From: Glebionis coronaria
Taxonomy: Eukaryota > Streptophyta > Magnoliopsida > Asterales > Asteraceae
Direction: 5' to 3'
NCBI GenBank assembly: GCA_025667525.1
Contig: CM046877.1
Coordinates: 260,931,706 to 260,995,705 of the forward strand
Length of the DNA stretch: 64,000 nt
In this document: in pieces, positions 22,881 to 35,649 of the stretch
Layout: each line of letters opens with the position of its first letter
Position numbering within the stretch: position 1 is the stretch's first letter
Translations under genes and position numbers: made by a program
Notes under the pieces: generated by a model
What the model was told of the DNA's origin: nothing
The model's database searches: none
Seen by the model: only the letters and a program-made list of their open reading frames with translations

Positions 22881-24372
22881 TTTTAACCACTATTGTTTTG
22901 TAAGATTCGTTATATCAAACCACTTTAATGAAAGTCATTCGACTAAACAATTAAAGAACGTCTCTTATAACATAATCTTTTTAGCAAAACCACATATGTT
23001 GTCAATTTTCATCCTGAAGATCTTAATAGATCAATTTCACATGATGAATTTTTACAATGAAACTCAACATGGCTTCAGTAGATCCACTCTTTTAAAGAAA
23101 CTCAACCGGGTTTCTATAGATGTACTTTTAAACTCTACAAATATCAAATATTTTATAATTAAACTCGACCGGTTTACATAAAATAGACAAGTCAAACAAA
23201 CACTTCACTAATCTAGTAAAAAGGTGTATTGAATCTAATAAATAATAACTTGTACAATTATAAATACTTTATTTTACAGAAATTCCTCCTGATTTCATTG
23301 AACACACTCCAACAATATAATAAAATAAGAACTTGCATTTTATGAGATTTATTTTAAAAAGAACTCCACTTGGTTTCAATAAATACTTTCTAATAATCTC
23401 ATCATGTAACAACACGAGATTGGTCTCAAAGAAAATCCACTTGGTTTAAATGAATCTAAATTCACCATGATTTGCAATCATGTCATAAATTGGCTCACCA
23501 ATTATATTTACAAAATTCACCAAGGTCACAATTGTGTTACCATTAGTAATCTGTCAACTTGCTAACACAACTAGGTGTCTAATAAACTCTGTTTGGTTTA
23601 TATAAACTTGTACCAAATCTGATTCAAAGTCAATCCTGGTTTCTATAAACCTAGATTTAAACAATAACATCGGTAATAAACAAATAATAGATTAGTTTGA
23701 TATGAAACTCGTCATGGTTTCAACATAAACTGAGTCAATAAACTACTTTATGTATCGTTTATAGATCTGTTATATAAAAGTCTGTTTACTTGAAATTGAT
23801 TTTTCAAAGAAACACAATAAAAGTGTTCTAATTTTGTTACGCCGAATCTGTTTTAAGACTGTAAGGAAACATGTACACTTTTATATATAAAATCAACATA
23901 ATATTATTAAAATAAATAATAGACATATATAATTATAAACGATAATTAAAGAAACCAATAAAATGATAAAATACTTACTAGATCGCCAGCAAGGATGCTC
24001 ACACAAGCGAAACCACGTGTTTTACATGATTAGCAATAAAGAACCGAGGCACGTGTTTGACACACTTCCCTCAAAACAGATTTGCCTTCTGTTTCCCAGG
24101 GTACAACAGCCGAAACAGTAAGTTGTACTGTTGGACTTAAGAAAACTGCCTGAATGATCACGAAAAACTAGTATGTTTCTGGTCAAAGAAATTTCTGGAT
24201 TTTGGTTGCTATGAAGCTGTATTTTCAGTGTCTAAAACCGAATGAGAATTAGTTTAATTTATAGTAAAAAATTGTTAGCCGTATTTAAAGTGATGGTCAT
24301 ATAATATATCGTTGCGGAGCTTGTGGAAAATGCTATTTAATGATGTCGAGTGTTTCTAGTTATTAATGTTTA
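22881..24372 (-). other. 5' part of copia element Z: leader and LTR remnant
   Basis: Element 1 split Z, so this segment continues 8101-11797 on the - strand. No gag frame is readable. Recurrent motifs of the form aaactc-(n)-ggtttctataaa appear at irregular spacing from about 23060 to 23730. On the - strand, 24350-23980 looks like an LTR transcription region: a TATA-like CTATAAATTAA near 24262 and, further down, GGTTTCGCTTGTGTGAGC and CTAGTAAGTATTTT. The assignment rests on position and general character. Confidence 0.45.
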
Positions 24373-24434
24373 TGTAACGGGAATTATTCCCGAACACACA
24401 AATAAGGAAGGCCTCCTAAAATTGTTAGTCATAG

Positions 24435-24443
24435 TATAAAAGG
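24435..24443 (+). promoter_or_regulatory. TATA box of copia element 4
   Basis: TATAAAAGG lies about 60 bp into the LTR, followed by a C/T-rich start region. This fits a compact copia promoter, now separated from its gag by element 2. Confidence 0.55.
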
Positions 24444-24648
24444 TCATCTCCCCTCATTTGTGTGTATGCTTTTTTTCTATTTCTTAGTTTGTAGAGAGAG
24501 AAACTCTCCTTAGTTTTCTCTCACTAGGAGTACACCTACTTTGTTCTTCTTTCTCTTTCTACTTCATCAATCTAATATTTATTTCTTTGTTTTAATCTTG
24601 TTCTTCATCTTTAATATTGTTTAATTCATGTTCATCATATTGTCCTAA

Positions 24649-24652
24649 TCAT
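24649..24652. repeat. Target duplication TCAT, left copy (element 2)
   Basis: TCAT precedes the LTR and TCAT follows the other LTR at 46825-46828. Only four bases agree, so one position of a 5-bp duplication may have mutated. Confidence 0.55.
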
Positions 24653-25182
24653 TGTAAAACCCGCATGCTTTTACCATGAACAGTACACTTATGGTCGTAC
24701 GTACAGGGTTAAAACTTTCCTTGTATAACATGAGCACGTATCATGAATATTAATTACAAGAACTACGTAATTATTAACATACTAATTATAATCACGAACA
24801 TAAATTCATGAACATGATATCACGAACATAAAACCATGAACATAAAATCACGAACAGATAATCATGTACTTACGTGTATTATTTATACGATGAATGTCGT
24901 ACGTACAAGTAATTATAATAACATGGATAATTAAGAATTATGTAACACGTAAACACGAATAATGAACACGATTATTTTCACGTATGTTAAATCGAACACG
25001 ATAAGTCATTATATATAACCAAGGAAATTATGACGCTTTAAACACGAATACTCGTAACTTTATTAGTCGTAAATTAACTAAAAAGGGTTTTGGGCTATTT
25101 TAGACCAAGAAGAGAAGGCCAGTTGGGCCGAAGCCCATAAATTGGACCCAACCGAGTTTTATACAAAAAAAAGGGACGGGGC

Positions 25183-25192
25183 ATATATTTTA
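25183..25192 (+). promoter_or_regulatory. TATA-like box in the element 2 LTR
   Basis: Tatattttat is followed about 30 bp later by an aaaaccctag leader, and is conserved at about 44277 in the other LTR. Confidence 0.5.
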
Positions 25193-25559
25193 TTTAGACA
25201 CAAAATACACAAAAACCCTAGATCACACAAACAACGACTCTTTTGTTTTTTTCTGCCTCCAGTCGTCATTTTTTTTCTTTTCCCAACAATCCAAAACCAA
25301 GAACCAAGATACACGAGGGCTATGATTCATGAAAAACAAGGATTTACATTCGTTTTGATTTCAGGAACTCTAACATGAAAACAAGGTAACCCTAATCTCG
25401 TTTCTTCTATATATTTTGTTGTTAAATTGATCAAGAATCTAAGGAATCGATCTAAAAACATATTAATTATACATTAATACAAAGGGGGTGTAGTTTGTTG
25501 GATTGATGCTTTCGTATGGCGCACAAACCGAGAGTCAAGAGACTCGTGGTGGCCTTTTG

Positions 25560-25870
25560 CTCTATCAGCCGCAAGCCCCTGCTATCAGCAGGGGTGCGTT
25601 TAGCTTAACAGTGGAAACGACAGCCAAGTAGGGGAAAACCACTGGCTGCGGCCAGTGGTGTGGTTGGTCTAGCAGTGGGAACCGAGATCTTATGGTCTCA
25701 GTGGGAATTCATTGCACGCAGGGGAAACCGGCTGTTGCCGGTGGTAGCAATACAACTGCCAGGGGGAAACTGGCAGTAAGGGGGTGTTTGGTTTTTGATT
25801 TTAAAAAGGATTAAGGGTGCGTTTGGTTGACAGTTTAAGGGCAGTTAGGGGCTGTTTGGTTCGGCTTAAA
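25560..25870 (+). repeat. GC-rich hairpin cluster in the 5' LTR of element 2
   Basis: Successive short inverted repeats occur: CCCCTGCTATCAGCAGGGG (25576-25594), CCACTGG/CCAGTGG (25639-25658), CCGAGATC/GGTCTCAG (25682-25701), CCGGC-TTGCCGG (25729-25742) and ACTGCCA/TGGCAGT (25755-25777). The cluster stands out from the AT-rich surroundings and lies downstream of the TATA box, so it would be in the transcript. Confidence 0.75.
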
Positions 25871-26339
25871 AATAAAACACGGGTTTAGTCATGGGAACCT
25901 TTTATACTAGTCACGTTTTATTCAAGCTAAATTATTTTCTAACAAGTAACATTTTACAAGTTCTATTATTTTAGCATGGAATTAAATTAATTAAACCATG
26001 GATATTAATTAATTTAATTTAACATGACTTAGGTTATTTAGACAAGAATATAAGTTTAACCTAAGTATTTGATTTATTTAAATTAAACTATAGTATTAAT
26101 TAATTATTTAAACATGGGTATAATTAATTAATAAACATGACTTAGGTTACATTATTAATAGAAGATAATAAATGTTTCAACCTAAGTATTTGTACCTTTA
26201 TTTAATTAAATCATGTTATATTTAATAAATACTTTAACCAATAGTTTATTTATATTACATGAAATAATTTATAAACTATACTAATTAGTTACATAACTTA
26301 GAATGTTAATCAGTAAACACTTAAGCTTATATTATTAGC

Positions 26340-26530
26340 TTAATAATCCAGCTTAATTCTATATATGGAAACTTTATATTTTTAGAAACTTATTTAATTA
26401 AGGCAGCTAATCTATTTATGGAAACTTTATATTTTTAGAAACTTATCTATTTTAAGCAGTAAATCTATTTTTGGAAACTTTCTATTTTTGGAAACTTTCT
26501 ATTTTAGGAAACCTGCTATTTTTAAAAAGT
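26340..26530. repeat. Minisatellite in the 5' LTR of element 2
   Basis: Repeats of ggaaactttctatttttgga occur. In element orientation this corresponds to the arrays in element 1 LTRs, so the array is ancestral to both. Confidence 0.75.
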
Positions 26531-27726
26531 TACTTATTATTACACAACAAGTATAATAATACAAGAAATACTTAATCAGAATAGACAAAATACATGATAA
26601 ACACAATATAAAGCTTAAATCAGTAAAACATGACATGAACATATAAAACAAGCTAAGACATGATATAAAACCAGTTACGTACTCAGTAATCAGATACTTA
26701 TACACGTATGTATTTATGTAGCATTAGTGATACCGAAGTAGGACTCTCTTCCGTTCGTCTTCTTCATTCACTGGACACAAGGTACGGATTTTCCGTCCTT
26801 TCAGTATGGACATTCTTCCTTATTAGGATTCCACGTATGCAGCCAACTGTTTTCCCAGTATATGTTTTATATGTTTTGAATTGCTTATGTTTAATTAGAT
26901 ACCTAAATCCATATACATGCATGACCAGTTTCACCTAGATATGGAGGTACCATAACCTTAACACTGGAGGCACCAGTGTTATGACTCCACCACGACAGAG
27001 TGATAGCTCGTGGCGTCCCTTCAGCTTTTGGCCATATTATTATTATCAGGTGGGGCGTATGGGTGCATCCTAGTTTACATGTTTTCAGCAGATTATTCAG
27101 GTGAATGTGGTGTGTGCCTTTCATCCTTCACAAGGAGCTGATCCCTCCTACCCAGACTTATATTAATTAGAGGCAGCCCCTCGAATTTGCATGACGAGGT
27201 CACCCCTCTAAGTATTCATGCACGTTGATATTTCATGACCTATATTGGCTAAATGGTAAGTCAGATAAACAGTTTCTACAAGATAAACATAAGGCTTTTC
27301 AAACTGTAAAACCAGTTTTATTAAGTTTTACCAGGTTTTCCAGGACATATATATTTTCGCTGCTATATGTTTTACATGCTTATGTTATTCATTCCATGCG
27401 TGTATATCCGTGCACTAAGTGTTATGCTCAGCCGTTTCCTTTCATGTTCCCAAAACGGCAGGTACCCAGGACTCGAGCATTTGGAGGACGTGCATAGGAT
27501 GGAAGCTGCCATAGACTTCTTCCTTTGCCTTCATATACCTATGCTTGTTTATTCATTTCTTATTTCCTTTACATTATTATGTTTTGGGCTTATGTTTGGG
27601 AACCGATGTTTGATTCCGGTTTTCCCTACGGTCATGTATGTTTTAGTACATATTACCTTGCATGCTTTGATGACACGCCATAATTACGTGTAACGGTCTA
27701 CTTATCAAAGTGGGGTATTACAATTA

Positions 27727-27738
27727 TGGTATCAGAGC
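27727..27738 (+). other. Primer-binding site, tRNA-iMet (element 2)
   Basis: TGGTATCAGAGC lies 4 nt after the 5' LTR, matching element 1's site. Confidence 0.9.
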
Positions 27739-27998
27739 CCAAGGCTTCGACCTGTAGGCTCTAAAATTTGACCTATGACTAGTGGATAGTCACTAGGAGC
27801 TTCCTAAGCCAACACTTGTTATTCCACGTATTGATATTTTCAACACCTTTTTTTAACCATGACGTTTTCAACACCTTGTGGTTTTAACCATGATGTTTTC
27901 ACCAGTATCGTTTTACTAATATGGAATGAACAACCGTCATCCATACTTAGTTATGTGTCATTGTCTATGCATGATGTTCCTCATGAACATTGACTATG
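27739..27998 (+). other. Element 2 leader, part 1
   Basis: The untranslated leader is homologous to element 1's (shared blocks around aaggcttc, tgtaggctct, agtcacta). Element 3 interrupts it; it continues at 39665. No coding frame. Confidence 0.65.
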
Positions 27999-28003
27999 TG
28001 GAC
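27999..28003. repeat. Target-site duplication TGGAC, left copy (element 3)
   Basis: Identical to 39660-39664 on the far side of element 3. Confidence 0.9.
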
Positions 28004-30792
28004 TCTAACACCCCACCAAATGCTATGCGCAGCGGAACTACAACATTTGGGTGCTAGGCAGTTATAATCGCACACAAGATATATCAAACGACTCCAAAGA
28101 GACGTCAAATTTAAACTTAGATTAAAAATTGATAAAAATGTACTTGTATACGGTTTTCCAACCCCAAATGATACAACAGAGTTTTGCGTTTTCGGTCCCC
28201 ATGAATCTCAACCCCAAAAGTTACAGTTTTCACAACAACATGACATCAAAGTTAAAAATGTTTAAGTAATAACGGGAGGAAAAACAAGTAGACTCCAAGC
28301 TCTACACACAACATCCATCCAATGCACGCTCCATGCTACACTTCAGCGGTTACCTGAAACACATGCTAAATTTGGTCAACGAAAACGTTGAGTGGAATTC
28401 ATAGGTTTTACAATTCATTTTGAACATATGTGAAATAAAACCCATTCACGATCATTCATAGACTTGTCGATCAAACAATCTATATTCAAGATACTGAAAA
28501 TTGTGTTTAAGCTCATGACACTAAACCGTTAACTCAATCACCCGCGTAATAATTACCGGCGTGATTCAGATGAAACCAGTGCCCCTACTAAGGCATCAGT
28601 TGCAATTATACCTTATCTCTTATCACAAATTATCCGTCCGCAAGGGGTATCAACGTACTAGCCCTCGTCTCGGATAGGGTAGTCAACCCCATAGTATTAT
28701 CACTTTGTATAAGCGGCTATTTCTAATCCACGCTAGGACTAAACAATAGTTAATAGTTCATGAATTTAGGGCCTTTTGCAACTAGGTACTCAACACAATT
28801 TCAAAGGCAACATTCGGGTCCAACAATCATTCATGACATATGTTCATTTTGAAAACTAGCATGCATTTCCCTCGCGGGTAAAACAGTTTGAAATAATAAT
28901 AAGCGAGGCTATAAATTCATACCTTATATAACAAGTAGTCGATAGTTCGAGAGACGGTCACTGATGACGATACGGATGCCCGGGTAAATCAACACCTATC
29001 AAATCAAATAACGCGTAATGAGTAATCTCATTTTAAAAACCTTATGGTACTGTATAAAATACATACATATTAGTCACTTGTGACAATTACAACTCACGCC
29101 AAAACAAAACAACAAGTGTTACTCGTTTTATACCATTTGTCCTTATTATTAACGTTATCCATTTTTACTTGTTTTCGCCGATACTTACCAAAAGTACGGA
29201 CTGTTTTACTATACTTAACCATTTTTATAAAATTTGAGAAAATTCTCAAAAATACTTTAAGACCTGTAGAATTCACATATTTAATCCAAACAAAAGTTTT
29301 TTACTTCTACGACCCGTTACTCAACACTTTTCCAAAACTACGTTTTTCGGAATTGTACTTTGACCAAGTCGGACTCATTTGACCCGTTTAAAATACTCCA
29401 TTGACCCATTTGACACCTAAGACCTATAATAGACTCAAATGTGCAGGTGTGAGACCAAAATTCAACCTTTGACCATTTACCAAACTAAACTTATAGTCCC
29501 CGGGATTTGACCTAAAACCAAGCATAATTTCGGATTATGACGGTTTTCATCTCCCAGTACACGAATTTCAAAACGCCGTAACTTTTGACTCGTTAGGAGT
29601 TGTAAGCTCTATCTTTTACCAAATCGAAGCTAAGAAGATGCTCTACAACTCTATCCTAATCTCAAGACCTGTTTACAAAATAATTTTTACGAAAACACCT
29701 TAAACTTTCTGCCTAAAATCAACTATACCAAAATCATACCAACGCTCGTTTTCAAACCCATTTATCAACACTAGACATCATCCTAAGCATTCCTAATCAT
29801 AACCAAACATCATTTTCAGTCCTAAACTCCTATTGATCATCATTCTCATAAAACCAAAATCATAAAAACAAGCATGCAATAAGCTATACCCATCTAAAAC
29901 ATCTAAAAACATAAGATTAAACACAAACCCATGGTCAAAACATCAACCATCATGATCCCCCAAACACCCCCCTTAGCCGTGGGGTTTGGGTGATCAAAAC
30001 ACCACAACCAAATTAATTTTGGTGGGTTTGTTAAGTGATTACACACCCATTTCACATGAATAAAACATGCAATTACCCAATTAACATCAAAAATGATTTT
30101 GAAAAATTCATTTGATTCTTGAAAAAAAATATGAATGCATGTTGGATTAAATTACATAGAAAGATGGGGAATGATTAAATTAGAGGTGGTCTAACCTTAG
30201 TTTTAATCAAAACCAAGTAAAAAAAATTTTTATGGGTGGTTTATGGTGGGTGAGGGTGGTCGTCGGCCTAAAGGAGAAAAGAGTGAGAGAGTGGAAAATT
30301 TTTTGAAGTGTTTTGTGTTGTGTGTGTTTTGTTTTTCATTTTGTAAAAATTATAGGGACCCAATGTGCAATTTAAGCTTTCTTTTGGCCTTAAGCAAAAA
30401 CGACTCTAAAACTTTACGGGATTGACTCACTAGTCATTTTAGAAAATTTTACGGGAGTCGGGAATCATCCCAAACACTCCAAAATACTCTTGGGATACTT
30501 TAAATGTACCCGGAAAGCAATAAAACTCACCCGACTCGACTTAACACGAACCGTAAGTAAAATTCTCGAAAAATTACATTATCGATAAAACGTCAATAAT
30601 TATAGAAATTTGGGCATCCATCGGGATCGTATTCGTCATCGTCCTTCTTAAATCGTCAATTGTCAAAATTATAACCTCGAACATCGGTTTCAACCAAAAT
30701 ACTAAAATATATAGCAATTAAAATTTATTAAAAATTTCAAAAATAAGCGTAATTTAGGGTAATGTTAGTGACCTCGGTTCTAGGGTATCACA
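28004..30792 (-). repeat. 3' LTR of element 3
   Basis: 2,789 bp, nearly identical to 36863-39659. The relatives at 48322 and 55743 (element 5) share its ends and many blocks. Frames such as 29080-29382 recur in both LTRs, but I see no function for them. Confidence 0.95.
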
Positions 30793-30815
30793 TCTACCCC
30801 TCCTTAAAGAGAGCG
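30793..30815 (-). other. Polypurine tract of element 3
   Basis: On the - strand the run ctctttaaggaggggtaga lies next to the LTR start TGTGATACC. Confidence 0.85.
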
Positions 30816-30843
30816 ACGTCCCGGCGCTTGCCTCTTCTTATAC

Positions 30844-32556
30844 TCACATTTCGTGCCGCTGGAACAGATGAGGATACCTTTCCTTGAAAAAGTCCTCACG
30901 TTCCCAAGTGTAGTCCGGTCCACGCCTAGAAATCCATCGAACCTTCACAATGGGAATTCTACTACGTTTCAGCCTCTTGACCTCTCGGTCCATAATTTCT
31001 ACGGGTTCTTCCACAAAATGCATTTTGTCGTCCAGTTGAATCTCGTCCAAAGGAATCACCAATTCCTTATCCGCCAAACTCTTCTTCAAGTTCGATACGT
31101 GAAACGTGTCGTGAATAGCACTAAGCTCGCTCGGCAACTCTAACTTATACGCTACTGGTCCAATTCGTTTAACGATCTTAAATGGTCCAATATACCTCGG
31201 ACTCAACTTTCCTTTCTTCCCAAAACGAATTACACCCTTCCACGGCGATACCTTAAGCATAACCATATCTCCGACTTCAAATTCCAACGGTTTTCTTCTG
31301 TTATCGGCATAACTCTTCTGTCGGCTTCTCGCAGCAAGTAGTCGGTTCTTGATTTGCACAATCTTCTCGGTCGTCTCTAAAACCATTTCGGGTCTAGTCA
31401 ATTGACTTTCTCCTACTTCACTCCAACACACAGGCGATCTACACTTCCTTCCATATAACGCTTCGAACGGTGCAGCCTTGATGCTTGCATGGTAACTATT
31501 ATTATACGAAAACTCCACTAAAGGCAAGTGGCGTTCCCAACTTCCTCCAAAATCAATCACGCATGCTCGGAGCATATCCTCCATCGTCTGAATAGTTCGT
31601 TCACTCTGGCCGTCAGTCTCCGGGTGATAAGCCGTACTTAAATTCAATTCAGTGCCCAACGCACGTTGAAGCGATTTCAAAAATTCCGAAGTAAATCTAC
31701 TATCGCGATCCGAAATGATCGATAACGGTACTCCATGTCTGCAAACGATCTCCTTCACGTACACACTGGCCAGCTTTTCCATACTGTACGTCTTCTTCAT
31801 AGGTAAGAAATGAGCAGATTTCGTCAGTCTATCCACTATTACCCAAATCATATCACATCCACTAGGAGTTCTGGGTAAACCCGTCACGAAATCCATAGCG
31901 ATTTTCTCCCATTTCCATTCTGGGATCTCTGGTTGTACCAACAACCCAGACGGTTTCTTATGTTCTGCTTTAACCTTCGCGCAAGTCAAACACTTACAAA
32001 CGTAACGAGCAATATCCGCCTTCATACTCGGCCACCAATAAACTTTCTTCAGGTCATGATACATTTTATCCGATCCAGGATGTATCGAGTACTTCGACTT
32101 ATGAGACTCGTTCATAACCAAATCTCGTACTCCAGGCTTTCCTTCCTCGGATGGACACAACGGTAACCAAATCCGATTCTCGAAATATCTCAGTCTGTCT
32201 GACCTAATCACAAAAAGAGGTTTCAACATTCTTCCCAAGTTCTCAGCATCAACATTCTCTTTCATTAATCCCCTCTCTTGAGCCTTCAGTATAGTTTCGG
32301 TTAAGTCAACACTCTCAGTCATCACCAATGCTCTGACTCTCAAAGGTTTCTCTCGATCCTTCCTACTAAGTGCATCCGCTACAACATTCGCCTTGCCAGG
32401 ATGGTAGCGAATTTCACAGTCATAGTCACTCAGTAATTCTACCCATCGTCTCTGTCGCATGTTCAACTCCTTTTGATCTAAAATGTGCTGTAAACTCTTG
32501 TGGTCAATGAATACAACACACTTCGTCCCATACAAATAATGTCTCCACAACTTCAA
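30844..32556 (-). CDS. Element 3 RNase H tail, integrase and chromodomain (open 570 codons)
   Basis: This is the largest uninterrupted frame in the window. Residues 1-66 are the end of RNase H ([19 protein letters not shown]). An HHCC zinc module follows at about 152-192 (H152, H159, C189, C192). The integrase core has D222 (AMDFVTGLP), D283 (ISDRDSRF) and E319 (GQSER), the D,D(35)E pattern. A GPF/Y-type module is at about 451-475 ([12 protein letters not shown]), and a chromodomain at about 516-565 ([19 protein letters not shown]). All catalytic residues are present. The frame begins internally: a 1-base indel just upstream separates it from the rest of RNase H, so it is a fragment of pol, not a separate gene. 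Confidence 0.93.
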   Translation of the reverse strand: MKLWRHYLYGTKCVVFIDHKSLQHILDQKELNMRQRRWVELLSDYDCEIRYHPGKANVVADALSRKDREKPLRVRALVMTESVDLTETILKAQERGLMKENVDAENLGRMLKPLFVIRSDRLRYFENRIWLPLCPSEEGKPGVRDLVMNESHKSKYSIHPGSDKMYHDLKKVYWWPSMKADIARYVCKCLTCAKVKAEHKKPSGLLVQPEIPEWKWEKIAMDFVTGLPRTPSGCDMIWVIVDRLTKSAHFLPMKKTYSMEKLASVYVKEIVCRHGVPLSIISDRDSRFTSEFLKSLQRALGTELNLSTAYHPETDGQSERTIQTMEDMLRACVIDFGGSWERHLPLVEFSYNNSYHASIKAAPFEALYGRKCRSPVCWSEVGESQLTRPEMVLETTEKIVQIKNRLLAARSRQKSYADNRRKPLEFEVGDMVMLKVSPWKGVIRFGKKGKLSPRYIGPFKIVKRIGPVAYKLELPSELSAIHDTFHVSNLKKSLADKELVIPLDEIQLDDKMHFVEEPVEIMDREVKRLKRSRIPIVKVRWISRRGPDYTWEREDFFKERYPHLFQRHEM

Positions 32557-33517
<961 letters not shown>

Positions 33518-33519
33518 CT

Positions 33520-34266
33520 TCAGTTGGCCGATAACTCCTTTAACTCGGATGGTGCTAACCGATAGGGTGCACGCGCAACCAGCGCAGCTCCCGGCACCAA
33601 ATCGATTCGAAACTCGACCTCACGGGTGGGTGGTAAACCCGACAACTCGTCTGGAAAAACTTCCGGATATTCGCAGATTACAGGTACCTCTTCAATCCTC
33701 GCCTCTAAATCACCATTACTCGAAACTTGTTCCAAAAACACATCGCATCCACTTTCTACATACTTCATCATTTTTAAACAAGAAATCACTTTCAAACGAG
33801 AAGTGCATTCGTCTCCCTTCACAGTCAAGACTTTATTCCTCAACGGGATCTGAACTAACCTCTCACCACAGACGATCACAGCATTGTGCGCCATTAGCCA
33901 ATCCATTCCCACGATCACATCAAACGATCCTAGCTCTATAGGCATCAAGTCGATTTTAAAAGCATAATTTCCTAACTTCAAGGTACACCCTTTCAGTATA
34001 GAATTCGTACTAACGATTTTCCCATCGGCTAATTCCACGTTATAACTAGTCGCTAACAATACCGGTTTTCTATCGATATGACGACTAAATTTAACATCTA
34101 GGAAACTCTTGTCGGAACCAGAATCAAACAAAATACTAGCATAACAAGCGTCTAGCAAAAACGTACCGGTAACCACGTTAGGACCCTGTGGTTTATCAGC
34201 CGTCCCTACTTGATACACGGCAGCAGCATTGTTACCTCCTTGCTTGTTTCCTGCCTTCGGGCAATT
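33520..34266 (-). pseudogene. Element 3 aspartic protease
   Basis: The frame has the active site DSG in ASILFDSGSDKSF and a second-half block DVIVGMDWLMAHNAVI, then a linker leading into RT ([17 protein letters not shown]). It begins just after the zinc-knuckle stop at 34267 and is lost at SAN near 33520, where a frameshift separates it from RT. The protease domain itself appears intact. Confidence 0.88.
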
Positions 34267-35289
34267 TCCTTACTTATGGCCTCTTTCTCCACATCCAAAA
34301 CAACCCATCACTCTTGTAGCATTCGCCCCAGTGGCTACCCCCTTTGTTCGGCAATCAGACATCCTATGGCCCGCTTTTCCACATTTGCCACATGCAGGCG
34401 GGCATTTCCCTACATGGTACAAGTTGCATCGACCATAGTGGGGATTCACCTTCGCTCCTCTGGGGTTTGTCACAGCTCTCATCCCTTCATTCCTTCGCTG
34501 GTTGAACTGCTGATTGCGGTTCTGACCATTGTTGTTTCGGTTTCCACCTCGGCTTTGACCCAGGGATTGATTGCTCTACGTCGCCTCCCACTTCCTCTTA
34601 TTTCCTTCAGCAATGAAGTTCTTCTTTTCTTGGAGTTTGACATCCATCAACGCGTGAGCCATCTGGACCGCTTCATCAAACGACCCAGGTTTAGACGAAG
34701 TCGTCTCACCCTTGATATTACTGGATAGACCTTTGATGTACTGTTTCATCTTCTTGTTATCATCGGCAAAGGTGTCTGGACACAAAAGGCTTAGTTCATT
34801 AAACCTCCTGGTGTAAGCAGTGATATCATTGTTTTTCAAAGTCAGGTGCCTCAATTCATCTTCCAATTGACCTAACTCCTCTTCAGGACCGAACTTCTTG
34901 GTCAAAAGAGCTTTAGTAGCAGTCCATGTTCTTGCATTCGCTACTGCTAACCCAACAGTGGCAACTTGGGTGTTCCACCAACTCAATGCATCGTCAAGAA
35001 AAGTAGCATCCGCAAACTTGACCTTGTTCGCTTCTGAGAAACCACTAATCTCGAAAGTACTTTCGACCTTTTCTAAACATCTCCTAAGTTCTAGAGCTCC
35101 ACCAGTTCCACGAAATTGCGTGGGACCACATTTTATGAAACTAGAGTAAGTACACTCTCTTGGGGCTTGCTGTCTCCCCGCATTTCTGCCCTGGTCTGGG
35201 TTCCTCCCTGCTCGATCTGCTTCTAGCGCATTCGCAATGGCTTCCTGAATCATCGTGTTCACACGGTCGGCGGTTAGTTTTGGAGGCAT
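34267..35289 (-). pseudogene. Element 3 gag (capsid plus two zinc knuckles)
   Basis: The start is MPPKLTADRVNTMIQEAI at 35289. The capsid domain includes WNTQVATVG and a YTRRFNELS block. A TAG at 34573-34575 ends the 237-codon frame after KRKWEAT. The following codons are Asn/Gln-rich, then the first CCHC knuckle CGKCGKAGHRMSDC is intact; the second, CFGCGERGHK, is cut by a TAA at 34267-34269 before its last cysteine. Unlike element 1, I see no intron-like gap here: frames on both sides of each stop are in register. Confidence 0.9.
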
Positions 35290-35649
35290 GGTGCGTTATC
35301 AAATACACCTCTCTGCAAAGACAGGGAAAATAGAAAAACAATGTAAGTATACACATCAAGATTAAGATGGATTTCTCTTTCAAGACATAATATAAATACA
35401 ACGACACATCACTACAGTGTTACTAATATTCATCAATTCACATCACAAAAGATCAATTTAAAGACATATCACAGATCATGAAAGGTAAACATGGATTGTA
35501 TTGATAATCAACCAAAATTGTGACAAGTATTGCCACTACAACCATTCACCATAAAACTTAAGTCCTCAAGTTTTTCGTCACAATGCCATCATACAAAAGT
35601 CTAAAACAGTTCTATTACAACGATCAAAGATAAAATACAAGACAAGCAA
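35290..35649 (-). other. Spacer between ORF0 and gag in element 3
   Basis: About 360 bp of AT-rich non-coding DNA separate the two coding regions. I see no clear promoter or splice site that would decide how gag is expressed after ORF0. Confidence 0.5.

Larger units (their letters stand above)
24373..24652 (+). repeat. 5' LTR of copia element 4, left part
   Basis: It starts TGTAACGGGAATTATTCCCG and holds a TATA box (TATAAAAGG, 24435-24443) followed by an R-like gagagagaaactctcc leader. Element 2 interrupts it at 24653; it resumes at 46825 and ends TCTTACA next to a primer site. The reunited length is about 345 bp, a normal size for copia LTRs. Confidence 0.6.
24653..27722 (+). repeat. 5' LTR of element 2
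   Basis: 3,070 bp. It contains a TATA-like tatattttat at 25183, a run of GC-rich hairpins at 25576-25777, and a minisatellite at 26340-26530. It lacks about 55 bp present in the 3' LTR (about 43817-43875). Confidence 0.9.

Noticed and set aside
29080..29382. 100-codon frame in the element 3 LTR, repeated at 37939-38214
   Set aside because: Present in both LTRs on the strand opposite to the element, and changed by an indel in one copy; no coding signature.
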